Assembly: GCA_017506865.1 (NCBI GenBank)
Contig: JAFCMP010000031.1
Span: forward strand, 124,001 to 188,000
Length of the DNA: 64,000 bases
Direction: 5' to 3'
Source: Tribonema minus
Taxonomy: Eukaryota; Sar; Xanthophyceae; Tribonematales; Tribonemataceae
Shown here in pieces: positions 63,876 to 64,000 of the stretch; positions within the stretch are counted from its first letter, which is position 1, and each line of letters starts with the position of its first letter. A program made the position numbers and the translations under genes. The notes beneath the pieces were generated by a model. That model was not told where the DNA came from. It made no database searches and saw only the letters and a program-made list of their open reading frames with translations.

Positions 63876-64000
63876 CTATGCAGTAACTTCTAGATCATCA
63901 TCCTCTCGCAGCACCTCGGATGCGTATGGCTTTGTCGGAAACCTCCCAAAGCATACTCCGCAATCACAACCATCCAGGCAATACTGTCACGCTTCACGGT

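Overview
This is nuclear DNA of a GC-rich eukaryote, most likely a unicellular alga or other protist. The evidence is spliced genes with roughly 80-1900 bp introns, GC-ending codons, and a gene set of chromatin remodeller, basal-body centrin, ER chaperone, plasma-membrane amino-acid carrier and mitochondrial ribosomal protein. Short blocks of (TTAGGG)n inside introns point to a TTAGGG-type telomere. Three of the 48 introns I could place use a GC donor. A haptophyte or similar GC-rich algal lineage would fit, but the sequence alone does not settle the taxon.

Layout. 1-3.3 kb: no convincing gene. 3.6-8.2 kb (-): a uS5m-type mitochondrial ribosomal protein whose exon chain starts with an RRM-like segment. 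8.2-13.4 kb: gene-free, repeat-rich (large foldback, degenerate tandem repeats, a 415-bp tandem duplication). 13.4-26.1 kb (-): a complete 15-exon ISWI remodelling ATPase. 26.46-28.9 kb (+): centrin, head to head with ISWI across 329 bp. 29.8-36.6 kb (+): calnexin. 37.6-38.8 kb (-): an unrecognised single-exon ORF. 39.4-49.3 kb (+): a 13-exon cationic amino-acid transporter. 49.3-55.3 kb: gene-poor, with one small Cys-rich ORF and two foldbacks. 55.3-58.3 kb (+): a leucine-rich-repeat protein. 59.75 kb to near the right edge (-): a WW/ankyrin protein, 5' partial.

The genes are housekeeping and share no obvious pathway. In the conserved genes each exon chain was joined by hand, and reading phase closes at the junctions, which is strong support for those models.

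The most unusual property is structural. At ten splice junctions in five genes, a segment of about 60-210 bp spanning the junction (intron plus the first or last part of the exon) is tandemly duplicated inside the neighbouring intron. This leaves truncated pseudo-exons that keep a splice site. Long poly(C) runs before acceptors, telomeric repeats in introns, short AACTTCAA/TTGAAGTT palindromes and several unrelated foldback hairpins add to a picture of introns grown by local duplication.
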